DNA of 50,217 nt from Candidatus Methanorbis basalitermitum (GCA_031287415.1 JAITSY010000028.1:1-50217), one strand, 5' to 3'; positions 37,060 to 45,655 are shown, counted from the stretch's first letter. Notes: generated by a model not told the origin, from the sequence alone. A program made the numbers and translations.

Positions 37060-37430
37060 TATGGCTTCATTTGTGTTTCTCCGACCCATAGACCACACCC
37101 CAGTTGACTAGGATAGTATGAATTTACAGGCAATCTTCCTCTGCAGATTTTCCTGCGCCGAGATTACACAACCATGTTGCCCCCAATGGTTCTTAAATGT
37201 TTTCCCTCCAAAAAATGGCAAATGGGCCGCAGGATGGACTTTCTGACGTTTTTTTGGATTTTTGAACACTCCCAGGCATCCACCTATACCCCATCTCTTA
37301 CTTGAGGAGGATACAATGATTTTTGGGAGAATTATTCTTTCAGCCAAAGAAGAGAACATCAAAACATGACGCACACCCAACAGGAAAAACAGAGAAGTAT
37401 CGCCTGACAACTGATACAGGAAAAAAGGAC
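37060..37430. other. Gap between decarboxylase and aminotransferase
   Basis: About 370 bp with T-rich tracts (a terminator at 37416-37424; TTTTTTTGGATTTTTG at about 37250). It holds no supportable ORF. The two genes are therefore probably separate transcription units. Confidence 0.5.
37416..37424 (-). terminator. T-run terminator after decarboxylase
   Basis: On the minus strand CCTTTTTTCC lies within 15 bp after the decarboxylase stop; archaeal terminators are typically short U-tracts like this. Confidence 0.5.
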
Positions 37431-38984
37431 TCATCGTCTCCCAACAGTTATTTCGCCGTAGTCATTAACCCCAATTACCTTTTCACCAGCTTCTCGCAGC
37501 TTTTGGATGTAGCTGATGACCTCACCGGTCAGCATTTCCCCAGGGCAGACGAATGGGATGCCCGGCGGATAGGGGATAATAGAAGAGGCACAGATGCGGC
37601 CCGCCCCGGCAACAAGAGGAATACGTTCCTTGTCTTTAGGGACCAAAAAGAGATCAAGCTTTTGCTGCACGCCTCTGATAGCGGTTACGCCAGCACGGTC
37701 AACGGTGTGCAGCGTTGCAGGGCAGAGGGACAAGCATTTCGCTATATGCGCAGTCATTTCGCTGCCATGCAACCCTTCAGACACCGCGCTGACAGATTTC
37801 ATCCCAGCCTTGGAGCTGCATGCATGCTCGTTGCTGATATCTTCAAGAGCTGCAAGCAGCCGCTCCATATCCCGCTTCGTACTGCCGATCCCCGTCATAC
37901 ACATGAGAATGTTCCCAGTCGTAAGCTCAGCAAAGATGCCGCGTTTCATCAGCAGTTTTTCCAACTCTGCTCCATCAATCCCGAGAGCACTCATATCAAG
38001 ATTGATCTTCGTGATGTCAAGGCTGACACCTGCTGCTGCATTATAAGGATTGCCGATGGCAACCAAGCCCTGGATCTTTCTTGCCTCGGCATAGAAGTAC
38101 AGGAGAGCGTCATGCCACTCGGTCATCACAAGTTTTTTGTGCCGATCGCAAATGTCAGCATTGATGTCAAGCGAAGCCATGAGAAGATATGAGGGGCTCG
38201 TTGATTGGATCATCTGGAGCTTGTCTTCAAGGACATAATGATCGACACGGTCGGAGTTCAGGTTCAGCACGGCGCTCTGGGTAAAAGAAGCAAGGGTTTT
38301 GTGAATCGAGTTGACGATGATGTCTGCGCCCGCAACCTCGGCGGATTTTGGCAGGTCGGAAAACCCGGCGTCGCCAAAGAACTTGAGATGAGCACCGTGA
38401 GCCTGATCGACAATCAAAATTTTTCCATTGGCATGCGAAACATCCGCAATGGCCTGGATGTTTGAGCAGATGCCGTAATAGTTTGGCGATGGAAGAATAA
38501 TCGCCTCAGCCTCAGGATTTTTCCGGATGCAGCGTTCAATCTCGGCGACGGGGATCCCACCTGAGACGCCATATTCATGAATCATCTCGGGGTACGCATA
38601 TACCGGCTGAATGTCGGCAAGAACTAGTGCGTTGAAGGCGGCCTTGTGGGAGTTGCGGGCCATTATCAGTTTTTTTCCTTTCGAAACCGATGCCATGATA
38701 GCAGCAATCACGCCCCCGCTCGTTCCGTTGATAAGAAGATACGATCGCTTCACGCCGTAAAGTTTTGCATACTCTTCCTGTACGGTTTTGAGAATACCCT
38801 CGGTCTGGAACAGATTGTCCGCACCTGGAATTTCGGTGATGTCGCAGTCCATAATCTGGTCAAGAAAGGGTGCATAACCAAACCGTCGATAGACGGCGGA
38901 ACCTTTGTGTCCCGGCATATGGAAGGATACGGTCTTCTTTGCCGCATGCATGGTCAGAAAATTCAAAATGGGACGTTCGGTCAT
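37431..38984 (-). CDS. Orn/Lys/Arg decarboxylase (short SpeA/CadA-like form) with in-frame repeat insertion
   Basis: PLP fold-I decarboxylase of basic amino acids. The 517-residue protein opens FHMPGHKGS, has NGTSGGVIAAI (86-96), VDQAHGAH (192-199), the PLP lysine in SIHKTLASFTQSA (K229) and the C-terminal PYPPGIPFVCPGE (471-483). Short-form members run about 480-490 residues. The excess maps to residues ~404-441 (GLHGSEMTAHIAKC...DRAGVTAIRGVQQ), in the linker between large and C-terminal domains. The DNA there (37664-37775) is a copy of the dispersed H1 element. The frame is uninterrupted. Substrate (Arg, Lys, Orn or diaminobutyrate) is undetermined. Confidence 0.93.
   Translation of the reverse strand: MTERPILNFLTMHAAKKTVSFHMPGHKGSAVYRRFGYAPFLDQIMDCDITEIPGADNLFQTEGILKTVQEEYAKLYGVKRSYLLINGTSGGVIAAIMASVSKGKKLIMARNSHKAAFNALVLADIQPVYAYPEMIHEYGVSGGIPVAEIERCIRKNPEAEAIILPSPNYYGICSNIQAIADVSHANGKILIVDQAHGAHLKFFGDAGFSDLPKSAEVAGADIIVNSIHKTLASFTQSAVLNLNSDRVDHYVLEDKLQMIQSTSPSYLLMASLDINADICDRHKKLVMTEWHDALLYFYAEARKIQGLVAIGNPYNAAAGVSLDITKINLDMSALGIDGAELEKLLMKRGIFAELTTGNILMCMTGIGSTKRDMERLLAALEDISNEHACSSKAGMKSVSAVSEGLHGSEMTAHIAKCLSLCPATLHTVDRAGVTAIRGVQQKLDLFLVPKDKERIPLVAGAGRICASSIIPYPPGIPFVCPGEMLTGEVISYIQKLREAGEKVIGVNDYGEITVGRR
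37664..37775 (+). repeat. H1 palindromic element inside the decarboxylase gene
   Basis: Shares with intergenic copies GCTGCACGCCTCTGATAG (37664-37681), GGTTACGCC (as in 17802-17930), TTGCAGGGCAG, GACAAGCATTTCGC (13 of 14 with 6274-6460) and GCAGTCATTTCGCTGCCATG continuing CAAC (22 of 24). In the gene's frame, read from the other strand, no stop arises. About 112 bp, coding for ~37 residues. Confidence 0.85.
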
Positions 38985-39440
38985 TAACCGCTCCTATGGT
39001 GGTACAACTATTGACCCAGGCGAGAGATTAACATTGTGGAGAGGGATATTGGGGGATTTCACGGCAGATGCCAGACCCCAATCTATAGCTGCAAAGCCAA
39101 AGGCTTTGCGGGGAGCGGCCGATGCAACGGAGCCGTACACCCATTCCTGCCGTGCTTCCGCATACCGCGAGTCGCACGTCACGTCTTCCCACCTGTACTT
39201 CGACTTGTACCTTCTCGCGGTTACGGCCATACGGATCTGCGATGCAGCAGGTATCTTAGACACTGCCTTCAGATAACCGTTTGAAAAAACCGCGATTCCC
39301 AAAAAATAGCTCGGTTTTCCCAAATGAGCAGGTGCTTTCGGAAGTCTCATATTATCTCAGCAGAATACATATAAATCATTCTGCGGAGGAAAAATATCTT
39401 TTTTCTGCCGTCTGAACAAAAACATTCTGACGTGAAAATC
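38985..39440. other. Divergent gap decarboxylase/pdxS
   Basis: Holds an H2 palindrome (39087-39110) and the two divergent promoters. A 118-codon minus frame (38994-39350) passes through the palindrome and has no family resemblance. Confidence 0.45.
39087..39110 (-). repeat. H2 palindrome copy 3
   Basis: GCTGCAAAGCCAAAGGCTTT then GCGG: the same palindrome with the loop in opposite orientation. Confidence 0.8.
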
Positions 39441-40316
39441 ATGACTGAAATCCGCCAAAAACTGAACAAAGAGCTTGCACAAATGTTTAAAAGAGGGGTC
39501 ATTATGGATGTGACAACTCCCGAACAGGCAAAAATTGCCGAAGATGCAGGTGCATGTGCGGTTATGGCACTGGAACGTATTCCTGCAGACATCCGTGCAG
39601 CAGGCGGGGTGTCCCGGATGAGTGATCCGAAGCTAATCAAAGGAATTCAGGCGGCTGTCTCCATTCCGGTAATGGCAAAAGTCCGTATCGGTCATTTTGT
39701 TGAGGCACAGATTCTGGAAGCTCTTGAGATAGACTACATCGATGAAAGTGAAGTCCTTACCCCGGCAGATGACGTCTACCACATAGACAAGACCCAGTTC
39801 AAGGTACCGTTTGTCTGCGGCGCCAGAAACCTCGGCGAGGCACTCCGCCGAATTGCCGAAGGTGCGACGATGATCCGTACCAAGGGCGAGGCAGGAACTG
39901 GCGACATTATGCAGGCCGTCCGCCACATGCGTACAATGAACAGTGAGATCCGCCAGATCGCCTATATGCGCGGCGATGAACTCTACGAGGCGGCCAAACA
40001 GCTTCAGGTCCCCTACGATCTGATCCGTTGCGTACATGAAAGCAGCAGACTGCCTGTGGTAAACTTTGCGGCCGGCGGTGTTGCAACTCCGGCAGACGCT
40101 GCACTGATGATGCAGCTCGGTGCCGAAGGCATTTTCGTTGGATCCGGCATCTTCAAGTCCAGTAACCCGGCAAAACGTGCTGAAGCAGTGGTTCAAGCGG
40201 TCACCAGTTATCAGGATGCCAAAATGCTTGCCGAGCTTTCCGAGGATATCGGTGAGGCCATGGTCGGCATCAACACCGAGGAGATATCAACCCTAATGGC
40301 TGAACGAGGAAAATAA
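39441..40316 (+). CDS. pdxS: Pyridoxal 5'-phosphate synthase subunit PdxS
   Basis: Makes PLP from ribose 5-phosphate, glyceraldehyde 3-phosphate and ammonia supplied by PdxT. The 291-residue TIM-barrel protein is complete: [20 protein letters not shown], the first catalytic lysine in [14 protein letters not shown] (K80), the second in [12 protein letters not shown] (near 148), and [12 protein letters not shown]. The ATG at 39441 is preferred to an in-frame GTG three codons earlier. It is followed after 2 bp by pdxT; together they form the 24-subunit synthase. Confidence 0.97.
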   Translation: MTEIRQKLNKELAQMFKRGVIMDVTTPEQAKIAEDAGACAVMALERIPADIRAAGGVSRMSDPKLIKGIQAAVSIPVMAKVRIGHFVEAQILEALEIDYIDESEVLTPADDVYHIDKTQFKVPFVCGARNLGEALRRIAEGATMIRTKGEAGTGDIMQAVRHMRTMNSEIRQIAYMRGDELYEAAKQLQVPYDLIRCVHESSRLPVVNFAAGGVATPADAALMMQLGAEGIFVGSGIFKSSNPAKRAEAVVQAVTSYQDAKMLAELSEDIGEAMVGINTEEISTLMAERGK

Positions 40317-40318
40317 GC

Positions 40319-40885
40319 GTGAAAATAGGTGTTCTTGCACTGCAAGGGGCCTTTGCCGAACACGTCAGCATGCTTGAGTCTCTCGGAGCTGAGACCTTTG
40401 AGATCCAGAAGCTATCCTATTTGGAACAGCCGTTCGAGGGTCTGATCATTCCCGGAGGAGAGAGCACCACCATCTCAAAACTTCTGCGGGGTTTGGATCT
40501 CTTCGCAGAGTTACAAAGCCGGATTGCCGGAGGTCTGCCAGTCATGGGTACCTGTGCCGGTCTTATCATTCTTGCAAAACGCGTTGAGGGAGGAAAACCC
40601 TGTCTTGCAACAATGGACATCACGGCGGTCCGCAATGCTTATGGCAGGCAGCTTGGAAGCTTTGAGACGACGACGACCTTTGCAAAAGTTGGGAATGTGC
40701 CGATGACTTTCATCCGCGCTCCCTGCGTCCGCGATCCTGGAGCAGGCGTTGAGGTCTTGTCAGTTGTGGATGGACGGATTGTTGCCGTCCGGGAAAAGAA
40801 TCAGCTCGCTCTCGCGTACCATCCGGAGCTGACGGGTGATGTGCGGATTCATCAGTACTTCCTGGATATGGTAGCAGAGTCATAA
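40319..40885 (+). CDS. pdxT: Pyridoxal 5'-phosphate synthase glutaminase subunit PdxT
   Basis: Class I glutaminase delivering ammonia to PdxS. The 188-residue protein has LALQGAFAEHV, GGEST (46-50), the nucleophile in GTCAGLI (C79) and the His/Glu of AYHPELT (near 171). It starts at a GTG 2 bp after the pdxS stop. Intact. Confidence 0.96.
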   Translation: MKIGVLALQGAFAEHVSMLESLGAETFEIQKLSYLEQPFEGLIIPGGESTTISKLLRGLDLFAELQSRIAGGLPVMGTCAGLIILAKRVEGGKPCLATMDITAVRNAYGRQLGSFETTTTFAKVGNVPMTFIRAPCVRDPGAGVEVLSVVDGRIVAVREKNQLALAYHPELTGDVRIHQYFLDMVAES

Positions 40886-40970
40886 GCCCGAAGAGGGGGG
40901 TTCGATTTTGCACTGGTGAAAGCGAAACCATCTCTGAGATTCCCTATCAGTTGCAGATGTCTGAGTGAAT

Positions 40971-41073
40971 GCTGTAAGCCTCTGATAGAGGTGTGCATGG
41001 CAGGACCACGGGTTCCCTGCATCAGGCGACAGCGGGACAAGCATCTCGCCAAAGCCTGCAAACCTCTCTGAAA
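40971..41073 (+). repeat. H1 palindromic element copy
   Basis: GCTGTAAGCCTCTGATAGAG GTGTGC, then GGTTCCCTGCATCAGGCGAC and GACAAGCATCTCGCC, the last shared with 6274-6460 and with the copy in the decarboxylase gene. Confidence 0.8.
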
Positions 41074-41089
41074 TAAAGGAGTGTCCGAT

Positions 41090-41114
41090 GCTGCAAAGCC
41101 TTTGGCTTTGCAGC
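41090..41114 (+). repeat. H2 palindrome copy 4
   Basis: GCTGCAAAGCCTTTGGCTTT then GCAGC; identical to the copy at 8242. Confidence 0.85.
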
Positions 41115-41477
41115 CCAGCCTGCCTATAGCAGGCAGGCAATGCAGTGGAGACTTCGCTTTGTGGCAGCGGCTCGTGGGACCCAGCACGGCGAAGTTATGC
41201 TCAGCACGTCGGCTCGTTGCGTGCGGCAGCTGCACGTGCAACTCCATTTACCTTGTTGATTCTGATCGAGGAGGTGTTGCTCAACCGATATGCAGTGGGA
41301 TTCAAGGGGGAAGGTATAACTGTGATAGATATCAGAGTAGTACTGGCATACCTTGCTGATGCGACGATCGCTATCTGGCGGGTTCCATCGCACCGCAGTC
41401 CTCGTTCTCAACGGACCGCTGCAGAGCCGAATCCATGGATGCCTCCCTGAACAATGTGTAGCGTTAGACCTGCAGAA

Positions 41478-41502
41478 GCTACAAAGCCTTTAGCTTTGCA
41501 GC
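41478..41502 (+). repeat. H2 palindrome copy 5
   Basis: GCTACAAAGCCTTTAGCTTT then GCAGC; two changes from the consensus. Confidence 0.8.
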
Positions 41503-41771
41503 CTCGCGAGATTCCATTGCCTTGCTGGTTATAGCACCGCATCGAAATGTGGGGATACGACCCCAGAATCAAGATGGAAAGGATCGACGCTGACACGCTT
41601 GGCAGGATGAACTTGGATGGAGAGATTGGATGAAATCAACAAAAAAGACAATAAATAAACCATGGAATTGAGAGAGAATGATGTATTTTAATTATCTGAT
41701 TGTAATTGAGTTTTTCGCGGCAGTCTCGCGGCTGTTATTCCCATCTGCCTATTTGGAGGGGAGCGCATAGC

Positions 41772-42353
41772 ATGGACTTCATTCCATGTTTGATTATGCT
41801 CTTCAGCGTTGAAGCTGCACTCTGGAATCTGCCGGTGTTTGAATTGCTCACCCGTGGTCTTACGGAGAAACAGTATTCTCGGGAAGCACTGATTGCAGCT
41901 GGTATTGCCTTCGTACTGATGACACTCACCGCAGTTGTCGGACAGCAGATACTCGAGTTTCTTGGCCTCACCATGGAAGGGATATGTATCGGTGGCGGTC
42001 TGATTATCCTGTACATGGGTTTCTTGATGGTCCTTGGTCGCGGATTTGATGATACGGCCGAGATGACATTAGGTAATGCTGGTTGCAGGTTCGCTGTGCC
42101 TTTCCTTTTCGGTGCCGGTGTGTGCGGAATTATCCTTGCTTATACTGCGGAGGTCGGCATGCCGCAGATGGTCGCTGCGATTGTGATTGTCAGCATTCTG
42201 TCATTCGGGATTCTCAGGTTTGGTACGACAATCCTTCGGAAGATCGGTAGCGCAATAAACCTGTTGATGATCCTTGCCGGTCTGTACATTACTATTATTG
42301 GTGCCCAAAGCATTATGCGAGGCGTTATGGGCTTCCTGAACGCTGGGATGTAG
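41772..42353 (+). CDS. MarC-family integral membrane protein
   Basis: A 193-residue protein with about six membrane segments. The opening MDFIPCLIMLFSVEAALWNL, the segment REALIAAGIAFVLMTL and ILEFLGLTMEGICIGGGLII fit the MarC family, whose role is unknown despite the old link to antibiotic resistance. Usual family length is about 200-215, so it is slightly short. The ATG at 41772 was chosen; the frame runs 22 codons upstream without membrane character. It stands alone among repeats. Confidence 0.75.
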   Translation: MDFIPCLIMLFSVEAALWNLPVFELLTRGLTEKQYSREALIAAGIAFVLMTLTAVVGQQILEFLGLTMEGICIGGGLIILYMGFLMVLGRGFDDTAEMTLGNAGCRFAVPFLFGAGVCGIILAYTAEVGMPQMVAAIVIVSILSFGILRFGTTILRKIGSAINLLMILAGLYITIIGAQSIMRGVMGFLNAGM

Positions 42354-42446
42354 CTGTATAGACAACCAGCAACCGGGACCGCAGGCGAATGTCATCGGGC
42401 AGGTTGGATGTATGATCTGCCCGACAGTGGTAAATTATCCGGCACG

Positions 42447-42507
42447 CTGGACGCCCCTGATAGAGAGGTGTGCATTGCATGGCAACGGGTTCCGCTGCCA
42501 TGCAACT
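42447..42507 (+). repeat. H1 palindromic element copy
   Basis: CTGGACGCCCCTGATAGAGA GGTGTGC, followed by GCATGGCAACGGGTTCCGCT and GCCATGCAAC. Confidence 0.8.
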
Positions 42508-42573
42508 TCATCAGATTCTCCTCCAAACAGTATTTGTATGGTGCTGGATGGATAGGGAGACATCCAGAGAGCA

Positions 42574-42598
42574 GCTGCAAAGCCCTTGGTTTTGCAGC
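42574..42598 (+). repeat. H2 palindrome copy 6
   Basis: GCTGCAAAGCCCTTGGTTTT then GCAGC. Confidence 0.8.
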
Positions 42599-42734
42599 TA
42601 ATGCTGTTTTTTCAAACCCAGTTATATTGTTGCGCCATCTGGTTATAAGTAGCATTCGGGACCACAGAATGATAGAAATATCGCAGGTGGTGTACAAGTT
42701 AGTGCCAGTAAAGAAAACCAGAAATAACGCTGTG

Positions 42735-44078
42735 ATGCCATGGCAAGCAGCATTCTGCTCGTTTTCCCCCATAGCCCATGCTCCAGTACCCAACCGTCCC
42801 ATCAGCAGTATCTCGGAATTCAACAAATATCTCTCTAATTTCATCTATCGCACTGAGGAAATTGTTCCAAAAGAGGGACGAAGGACACAAATAGATACAG
42901 TCATCATCGACAATCAGAAAGTAAAAAAATATACGAATGAGTTTTGGACCGCAAAACAACGAAATGCATGTTCCCTCCATGAAATTTCATACAGAGCATG
43001 TTTCAAACCACAGTTACCTCGGTTCTTCATAGATCGACTAACTGCTGAAGGGGACGTGGTATATGATCCATTTGGCGGGCGGGGAACAACCATCATTGAA
43101 GCAGTGTTATCCGGAAGAAAAGGCATTTCAAATGACATCAATCCATTAAGTGAGATCTTTGCATACCCACGACTGCATCTTCCGAACTATTCCGGTGTAG
43201 AACAAAGACTCAAAGAAATACCATTTGACAAAGAGGCGCAATCCGATATCGATCTCTCCATGTTTTATCATAAAGACACCTTCGGAGAGCTTGTCTCCCT
43301 TAAGGAATATTTGCAAACGCGAAAGTCTAATCGGCAAGAGGATGATCTCGATAAATGGATACGCATGGTTGCCACAAACAGATTAACAGGTCATTCCCCT
43401 GGGTTTCTCTCAGTATATACACTACCTCCAAACCAGGCTGTCAGTCCAGAAAGTCAGATGAAAATCAATCAAAAACGAAATCAGATCCCAGAGTATAGAG
43501 ATATAAAAAAGCTCATTCTCAAAAAAACATGGCAGCTACTCAAAAAAATATCCGCATTCGAGCAAAAATATATTAAAAAGTACGGCAATCAATGTATATT
43601 TATTAATGCAGATGCCAGGCTTACTGACTGCATACCAGATAACACGGTCCAATTATCTATCACCTCGCCTCCATTTCTGAATGTTGTTCAGTACTCCGCA
43701 GATAACTGGCTGCGCTGCTGGTTTAACGGATTTGGCACAGATGAGATTTCAAAATGTATTACTATGTCCAAAACGATAGAACAGTGGACAGAGGTAATGG
43801 GAGATGTTTTCAAAGAGCTCTATAGGATCACCAAACCCGGGGGCTGGATTGCGTTCGAGGTTGGAGAGGTAAGAAAAGGATCTATCTTACTGGATGAAGT
43901 CATTGTCCCGCTGGGAATTCAGGCAGGGTTTAGCTTATTTGGTATTCTCATAAATGATCAGGAGTTCACCAAAACCGCAAACATTTGGGGTATCTCCAAC
44001 AATACGAGAGGAACAAATACCAATAGAATTGTTATTTTTGTGAAAAAATATCCAAATTTTAGAATGAGTTCGGTATAA
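42735..44078 (+). CDS. DNA methyltransferase, N4-cytosine type (TSPPF), start uncertain
   Basis: A 447-residue SAM-dependent DNA methylase. The order is SAM site first, catalytic motif later. FG-type motif YDPFGGRGTTIIEAVLSG lies at about residues 112-129. The catalytic TSPPFLNVVQYSADNW lies at about 308-323, the TSPP form typical of N4-cytosine enzymes. KPGGWIAFEVGEV follows. Conserved sequence begins near residue 30 (ISEFNKYLSNFIYRTEEIVP). ATG 42735 is the closest upstream start; 42669 and 42408 are alternatives. AT-richer than the core genes, which suggests acquisition. No restriction endonuclease is adjacent. Confidence 0.85.
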   Translation: MPWQAAFCSFSPIAHAPVPNRPISSISEFNKYLSNFIYRTEEIVPKEGRRTQIDTVIIDNQKVKKYTNEFWTAKQRNACSLHEISYRACFKPQLPRFFIDRLTAEGDVVYDPFGGRGTTIIEAVLSGRKGISNDINPLSEIFAYPRLHLPNYSGVEQRLKEIPFDKEAQSDIDLSMFYHKDTFGELVSLKEYLQTRKSNRQEDDLDKWIRMVATNRLTGHSPGFLSVYTLPPNQAVSPESQMKINQKRNQIPEYRDIKKLILKKTWQLLKKISAFEQKYIKKYGNQCIFINADARLTDCIPDNTVQLSITSPPFLNVVQYSADNWLRCWFNGFGTDEISKCITMSKTIEQWTEVMGDVFKELYRITKPGGWIAFEVGEVRKGSILLDEVIVPLGIQAGFSLFGILINDQEFTKTANIWGISNNTRGTNTNRIVIFVKKYPNFRMSSV

Positions 44079-44293
44079 TGATCAATATTACACTCGTGGT
44101 TCTGAACAGCCAAAGTTGAAAGAGAGTGTTAAATTTCGCTGTAATCGTTAGGTACTTCCTTTTGATAAAACGAATTCCGACGATTTCGTTCTCTTTAGGG
44201 ATCCCAAAAATGCAGAAAACCTTGCAGCAAAAAATGGAATTATGCTTAAAATGAGTAATATATAATATCTTCAGAAACCAATATTAATGTCAA

Positions 44294-44413
44294 GAATTAT
44301 TAGTTTAAATGGGAATAGCTCTTCAAATCAGAAATATAGCAATCTATATCAATAGAGAACGACGAAACAGGTATACACTACAAGTAAAACCGATAAGTCC
44401 GATAACATTTCCA
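44294..44413 (+). repeat. M element copy 5
   Basis: AGAATTATTAGTTTAAATGG, AATAGCTCTTCAAATC, ATCTATATCAATAGAGAACG, ACGAAACAGG and AAAACCGATAAGTCCGATAA, parallel to the copies at 8370 and 21669. Confidence 0.8.
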
Positions 44414-44480
44414 AAGAACTGTTGTTTTCATGGAAAACCCTGGGCCCCTTGGGCCTCTGTAGAAATGTTCGCTTTCCAAA

Positions 44481-44541
44481 GCTGCACGCCTCTGATAGAG
44501 GTGTGCAGCGTCGCAGGCAGCAGGTTCCGTTGCCACGCAAC
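44481..44541 (+). repeat. H1 palindromic element copy
   Basis: GCTGCACGCCTCTGATAGAG GTGTGCAGC, then CAGGTTCCGTTGCCACGCAA C. A 12-13 bp stem. Confidence 0.85.
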
Positions 44542-44628
44542 TTTACCAATGTTCAACCCAACCATCAGAAAAACGACGCTGACAACTCTCCTTATCTCGT
44601 CTGCCGGTGCATAGTATAAAGGCAATAT

Positions 44629-45240
44629 ATGAAATATCTTCTGATTCTTGGGGATGGTATGGCGGATGAACCGGTTCCGGAGCTTGGGGACCGGACTCCG
44701 TTTGAGATTGCAAACAAACCGAATATGGACCGCATTGTCCGTGAGGGAAGATGTGGCATGCTGCGAATGATCCCCGACTCACATGAGCCTGGTTCGGATG
44801 TTGCCAACCTATCAATCATGGGTTACGATCCGAGCAAGTACTACACCGGCCGCGGCGCTCTTGAGGCGGTCAGCATGGGCATTCCATTCGGCCTGGTGGA
44901 TCTTGCCTATCGCTGTAACTTTGTGACCGTCGAAAATGGAAAGATGAAGGACTTCGCCGCAGGCCATATCAGCAGTGAAGAGGGAAAAAAGCTGTTTGTA
45001 TCGCTGCAAGAGCGATTCAACGAATTCGGTGTAAGGCTCTATCCTGGCATTTCTTACCGCAATGTGCTGATGCTTCCAAACGGCAAAGGCTCCCTCACCA
45101 AGGCCCCAGTGCCGTTTGCGGTTCTCGGCAGGGGCAAGGATGAGGTGTCGGTGTACACGGAAAAAGAGATCGCATCAAAGGGTGAGTACGGCTTGGTGGA
45201 AGCCGTTGACCTCATCAAGATTATTTTTGCAGAAATATAA
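44629..45240 (+). CDS. apgM: 2,3-bisphosphoglycerate-independent phosphoglycerate mutase (ApgM), internally deleted
   Basis: ApgM interconverts 3- and 2-phosphoglycerate and normally has about 400 residues. This frame has 203. The N-terminal part is normal: LLILGDGMADEPVPELGDRT, the catalytic serine region GSDVANLSIMGYDPSKYYTG, and RLYPGISYRNVLMLPNGKG near 142-160. It then jumps to what reads as the extreme C-terminus (LTKAPVPFAVLGRGKDEV ... GLVEAVDLIKII). About 200 residues with most second-site metal ligands are missing, with the frame kept. Probably inactive; a complete copy may exist elsewhere. Typed as CDS because the frame is open. Confidence 0.8.
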   Translation: MKYLLILGDGMADEPVPELGDRTPFEIANKPNMDRIVREGRCGMLRMIPDSHEPGSDVANLSIMGYDPSKYYTGRGALEAVSMGIPFGLVDLAYRCNFVTVENGKMKDFAAGHISSEEGKKLFVSLQERFNEFGVRLYPGISYRNVLMLPNGKGSLTKAPVPFAVLGRGKDEVSVYTEKEIASKGEYGLVEAVDLIKIIFAEI

Positions 45241-45655
45241 CGAATTACCAATGAAATTGTTTCAAATAGACGTAATATATGTGTTCGATGACACTGTATT
45301 TAGTCTTAAGATGATCGACAATAAGGAGGAGAACAACCTGATGTGAGGCATTCATTGTTTCTTATATTAGATTTCCAACAGGAGGTGTAACCCGCGAGGC
45401 AATGGAACCTCGCCTGCCCGCAGAATAAATGGCAGAGACAATCGAACGAAACCTGCAGATGCCGAATCATAACCGATACGTCCGACGCACCACATAGAAG
45501 GAATATCCCCTCAAACGCAAGATCTATCTTTCTGAATTACTCCATTTGCGCAGAATTCGGTTTACCTTTCAGTGGTGCAGCAACCATGCGGCATTCCATC
45601 TATAGAGGGGACAACCCCGCTGATTCATTGATGGCTAAATGAAAGACAAAGGAAA
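45241..45655. other. Gap between apgM and tRNA-Asn
   Basis: About 415 bp, mostly AT-rich at its start. No ORF, repeat or RNA recognised. Confidence 0.45.

Larger units (their letters stand above)
40886..41771. other. Repeat-rich gap between pdxT and MarC-type gene
   Basis: Contains an H1 copy (40971-41073), two H2 palindromes (41090-41114 and 41478-41502), and a separate hairpin CCTGCCTATAGCAGGCAGG at about 41119-41137. A patch at 41249-41385 encodes a membrane-like peptide (LLILIEEVLLNRYAVGFKGE, VLAYLADATIAIWR) that could be a PsiE-like remnant, but this is weak. No gene called. Confidence 0.5.
42354..42734. other. Gap with H1 and H2 upstream of the cytosine methyltransferase
   Basis: Carries H1 (42447-42507) and H2 (42574-42598). 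The methyltransferase frame is open throughout this stretch (from 42408), reading through both elements, but no domain is encoded. Confidence 0.45.
44079..44628. other. Gap with M and H1 elements before apgM
   Basis: AT-rich to 44290, then an M copy (44294-44413) and an H1 copy (44481-44541). The apgM promoter must lie at 44542-44628, where GTATAAAGG is 9 bp before the ATG. No gene. Confidence 0.5.

Noticed and set aside
38994-39350. 118-codon minus-strand frame upstream of the decarboxylase
   Set aside because: Includes an H2 palindrome and lies in the divergent promoter region; no family match seen.
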